The notes beneath the pieces are model-generated. The model saw nothing but the letters and a program-made list of their open reading frames with translations. It ran no database searches and was not told the DNA's origin. 64,000 bases of DNA. It comes from Aphelenchoides besseyi. Taxonomy: Eukaryota; Nematoda; Chromadorea; Rhabditida; Aphelenchoididae. This document shows positions 61,794 to 64,000 of the stretch, in pieces. The DNA is taken from the NCBI GenBank assembly GCA_024699855.1, contig JAMPIQ010000003.1:6200001-6264000 (forward strand), read 5' to 3'. The position numbers and the translations under genes were made by a program. How positions within the stretch are numbered: position 1 is the first letter of the stretch; each line of letters begins with the position of its first letter.

Positions 61794-64000
61794 ATGCCCC
61801 GACACAAAGGTTAGTTTTGTTTCCTTTCAGTGGCTTCGATTTCACTCGTACAGTCGGCTTTTAATCGCACCGAATGCAATCGGTTCTTTTTAAGCTGAAA
61901 AGTGTCACTAGTTAAAGAAATGCGCGTCAATCATAACCTTCGATGTTTTATCGTGTTGTTGATTAGCAAACACTTTTGAAAAAAGCGTTTAATCTTTGCT
62001 CGCAATTAGTCACTGCATTCAGGTGACTGAATTTGGCATTTAACTGCCGATTCTAATACCTGGAATTATCTTCGTTCGCTAATTGACCACCGCATTCCTT
62101 CTTCAGTTCTTTTCAATTCTTATTTTCAGGCAAACTACGAAAACAGTTATCCGTTCAATGCACAACCGCTGAGACCCGAAGTGCTCCAGAATTCTCCTCT
62201 GGATCAGAAGCGGATATTGAAAGTTTACGGACCATGGACTCATTTCATGGTAAGTTTGCCCTAAACAACGATCTTTCTGTGAAGATGTTGCACAAGTTTG
62301 TTACACTCGCTTCGTTAGTCTCTGACGTTCGCAACCTTTCTATCGAAATTTTCTTGTTTTCGGGGGGTACCGCGCGTGTTTAAACTCGGTCTGTAAAACT
62401 CGAGCACCGCCGCTGTCTTTCCATCTGATTTCTTTTGTTTGGTTCGACGGCTTTCGATCTTCTAACCAATTAAAAGTTCAGCGTGTAAATTAAGACGTTG
62501 AACGGAGTGTTTACCTTCTCATAAACTCTTTTTTTTTTTTGCGTTCGAAGATTACCGTTCCAACATCGATCGTTAAAAGATGGTTGACGAGCAAAGTGCT
62601 TCAACGCGCACATCTGTTCCATAAACGAACATCTCCATTTTGCTTTCAGTCCCCGGCCGTTTAGTTCCTTGCAAAGAACGTTTATGTCAATTTCTATTGC
62701 GTAATCCGAAAAACATAAATTGGACACATTTCACTGTGATCGCGTCGAATGTTTTGATTAATCAGCAGACCGAGTGTTCCTTCTTTTCTGGCTTTTCTCA
62801 GTTTCTGTTCTTCAACTTTCCGAATTGATATCGTTGGATAAGATGGAATTCGTGAATGTTTCATGAGCCGTAATTTTCGTATCTTCTGTTTTCTCAGCAA
62901 TTTGTCGTTGAAGACTATAAGGGTTGAGATTAGTTGAGCAATGAGCTTCTTCCATAACAGACTGTTGTCGATCCTCGGCTTCAAGAGCTTTTCATTCCTG
63001 TTTGTTAATGAACGTTTTATTGGGTAAACATTGTATTTTATGTTTTCACTTTTATAGTTCTTTTAATTATTTGACTTCCTTTTCCCCTTCACTTAGTTTA
63101 TTTCTTGAAAACCCGAATAAAACGCACAATTTCGAATGCGCAAATTAACCGCAGTTAACTTTTCAACTCTTTAGATGCTCGTGAATCACCGGCAGTAACG
63201 AATCCTAACGAATTTGTTGCCTCGACGACGCCGTTAATCCCCACTTCCGCTATGTTCTCTACAGGCAACGACAATTCTGATGCAAATGATTCCAATAAAC
63301 CGAACAAACAGGGAAACTCCAATTGGCGGTCTCATCTACCCGCTTTCCTACAAAGATCTAATCCACAGACTCCCATTATAACATATACGGACCGAACAAG
63401 CAACAATTCGGCAAGTCCTTTTTGTCTTCCTTTAATGTCAAATCGTGTTCATGTTCAGAACATCGAGTTGAACAACGTCGGAAACGGTACAAAAGCGCGT
63501 TGGGGGCCTTCTCGTTCACGTTCAATTGACACTCAGCCGATCGGGTCTTTTTTCTCAGATGGTGTTCGACTCATTGATTACGTGTTAGCATACGATATGG
63601 ATCTGCTCGACGATGACGAAGAAGATGAGCAATCGGATGTAAGAGCATTAGAGCCATACGAAAGTGTAATTCGATGTTTAGGATGAGCAAAAAGATGTCT
63701 CGACTTCTTATCGATCAACGGCTCAATTAAGTGCTGCAGAGAAGCGAAGAGTGTACGAGAACAATCTGAGAATTCAAGGCCTCGAACTCGAATGGTTCTA
63801 CGCAAAGTTCTCTCGGACTGCATTCGTGTGTCTACATGCTCCGTTCAAAGTCTTAACTAAACAGGCAGAGTTATTGAAGGTTGGTAATCAAAAGTTTGCG
63901 TAATCTCCAGACGTTTACAGATCAAAATGCCGGTTTATCAGAATGACGTGAAGAAAGTTGCAAATCTAATGGACGGAATGGTCAATAGCTGTCTAAAACA
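61794..64000 (+). CDS. anoh: Anoctamin (TMEM16), N-terminal part, runs off right edge
   Basis: Start of an anoctamin, the family of calcium-activated chloride channels and lipid scramblases. Exons: 61,794-61,809 (MPRHK), 62,130-62,249 (KLRKQLSVQCTTAETRS), 63,175-63,410, 63,459-63,638, 63,682-63,879 and 63,921 onward. The diagnostic N-terminal anoctamin region is SDGVRLIDYVLAYDMDL, then EKRRVYENNLRIQGLELEWF and FVCLHAPFKVLTKQAELLK. Intron 2 (62,250-63,174) is 925 nt, the longest found in the window. A 48-nt GC-AG intron at 63,411-63,458 is in frame either way. Membrane domains are outside. Whether anoh-1 or anoh-2 type is undecided. Confidence 0.85.

Overview
This is a gene-dense window from a nematode nuclear genome. 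Three things point there. Two secreted proteins carry the nematode-type DB cysteine module. Nearly every intron I could resolve is 36-50 nt. Several start codons sit 2-15 nt downstream of a TTTCAG-like acceptor with no upstream exon, as expected for spliced-leader trans-splicing. I cannot name the species. About 30 protein-coding genes were resolved by joining short exons around conserved protein motifs. I saw no tRNA, rRNA, CRISPR array or intact transposon.

Layout: 1-3,123 holds wdr-48 (cut by the left edge) and the BAF53-type actin-related protein swsn-6, both minus. A TMEM203 homologue (+), GAPDH (-) and prefoldin 2 (+) follow. Next come the synaptic RhoGAP-like syd-1 and a flavin monooxygenase (both +), then a minus-strand run of multicopper oxidase, PLP-homeostasis protein and mitochondrial ribosomal protein L2. 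The Nup98-Nup96 gene lies at 20,241-24,473 (+), SLC12A9 at 24,828-28,545 (-), and a fatty-acid elongase and a MARCH-type RING protein at 29,881-32,195 (+). A sparse stretch with an unrecognised basic protein leads to ARMC9 (36,393-38,973, -). After several unrecognised small genes come two tandem DB-module proteins, ARL2 and eIF3g (a probable operon), and phospholipase D1 (47,559-52,300, +). A 100-N assembly gap follows at 53,454. Beyond it are a broken coiled-coil gene, an unrecognised small protein, Nup160 (54,782-58,175, -), another small coiled-coil gene, a C-depleted repetitive tract (about 59,440-60,640), a tiny gene with an octamer/TATA promoter, and the 5' end of an anoctamin.

Most genes are housekeeping: chromatin remodelling, translation, nuclear pore, lipid metabolism and membrane transport. 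Two Y-complex nucleoporins lie in this window and both appear truncated. Nup96 ends soon after the start of its alpha-solenoid, and Nup160 has no visible N-terminal beta-propeller. The Nup98 FG region has grown by tandem duplication of a whole 123-bp exon plus its 46-bp intron. Non-canonical GC-AG introns recur, with at least four well supported by protein conservation.
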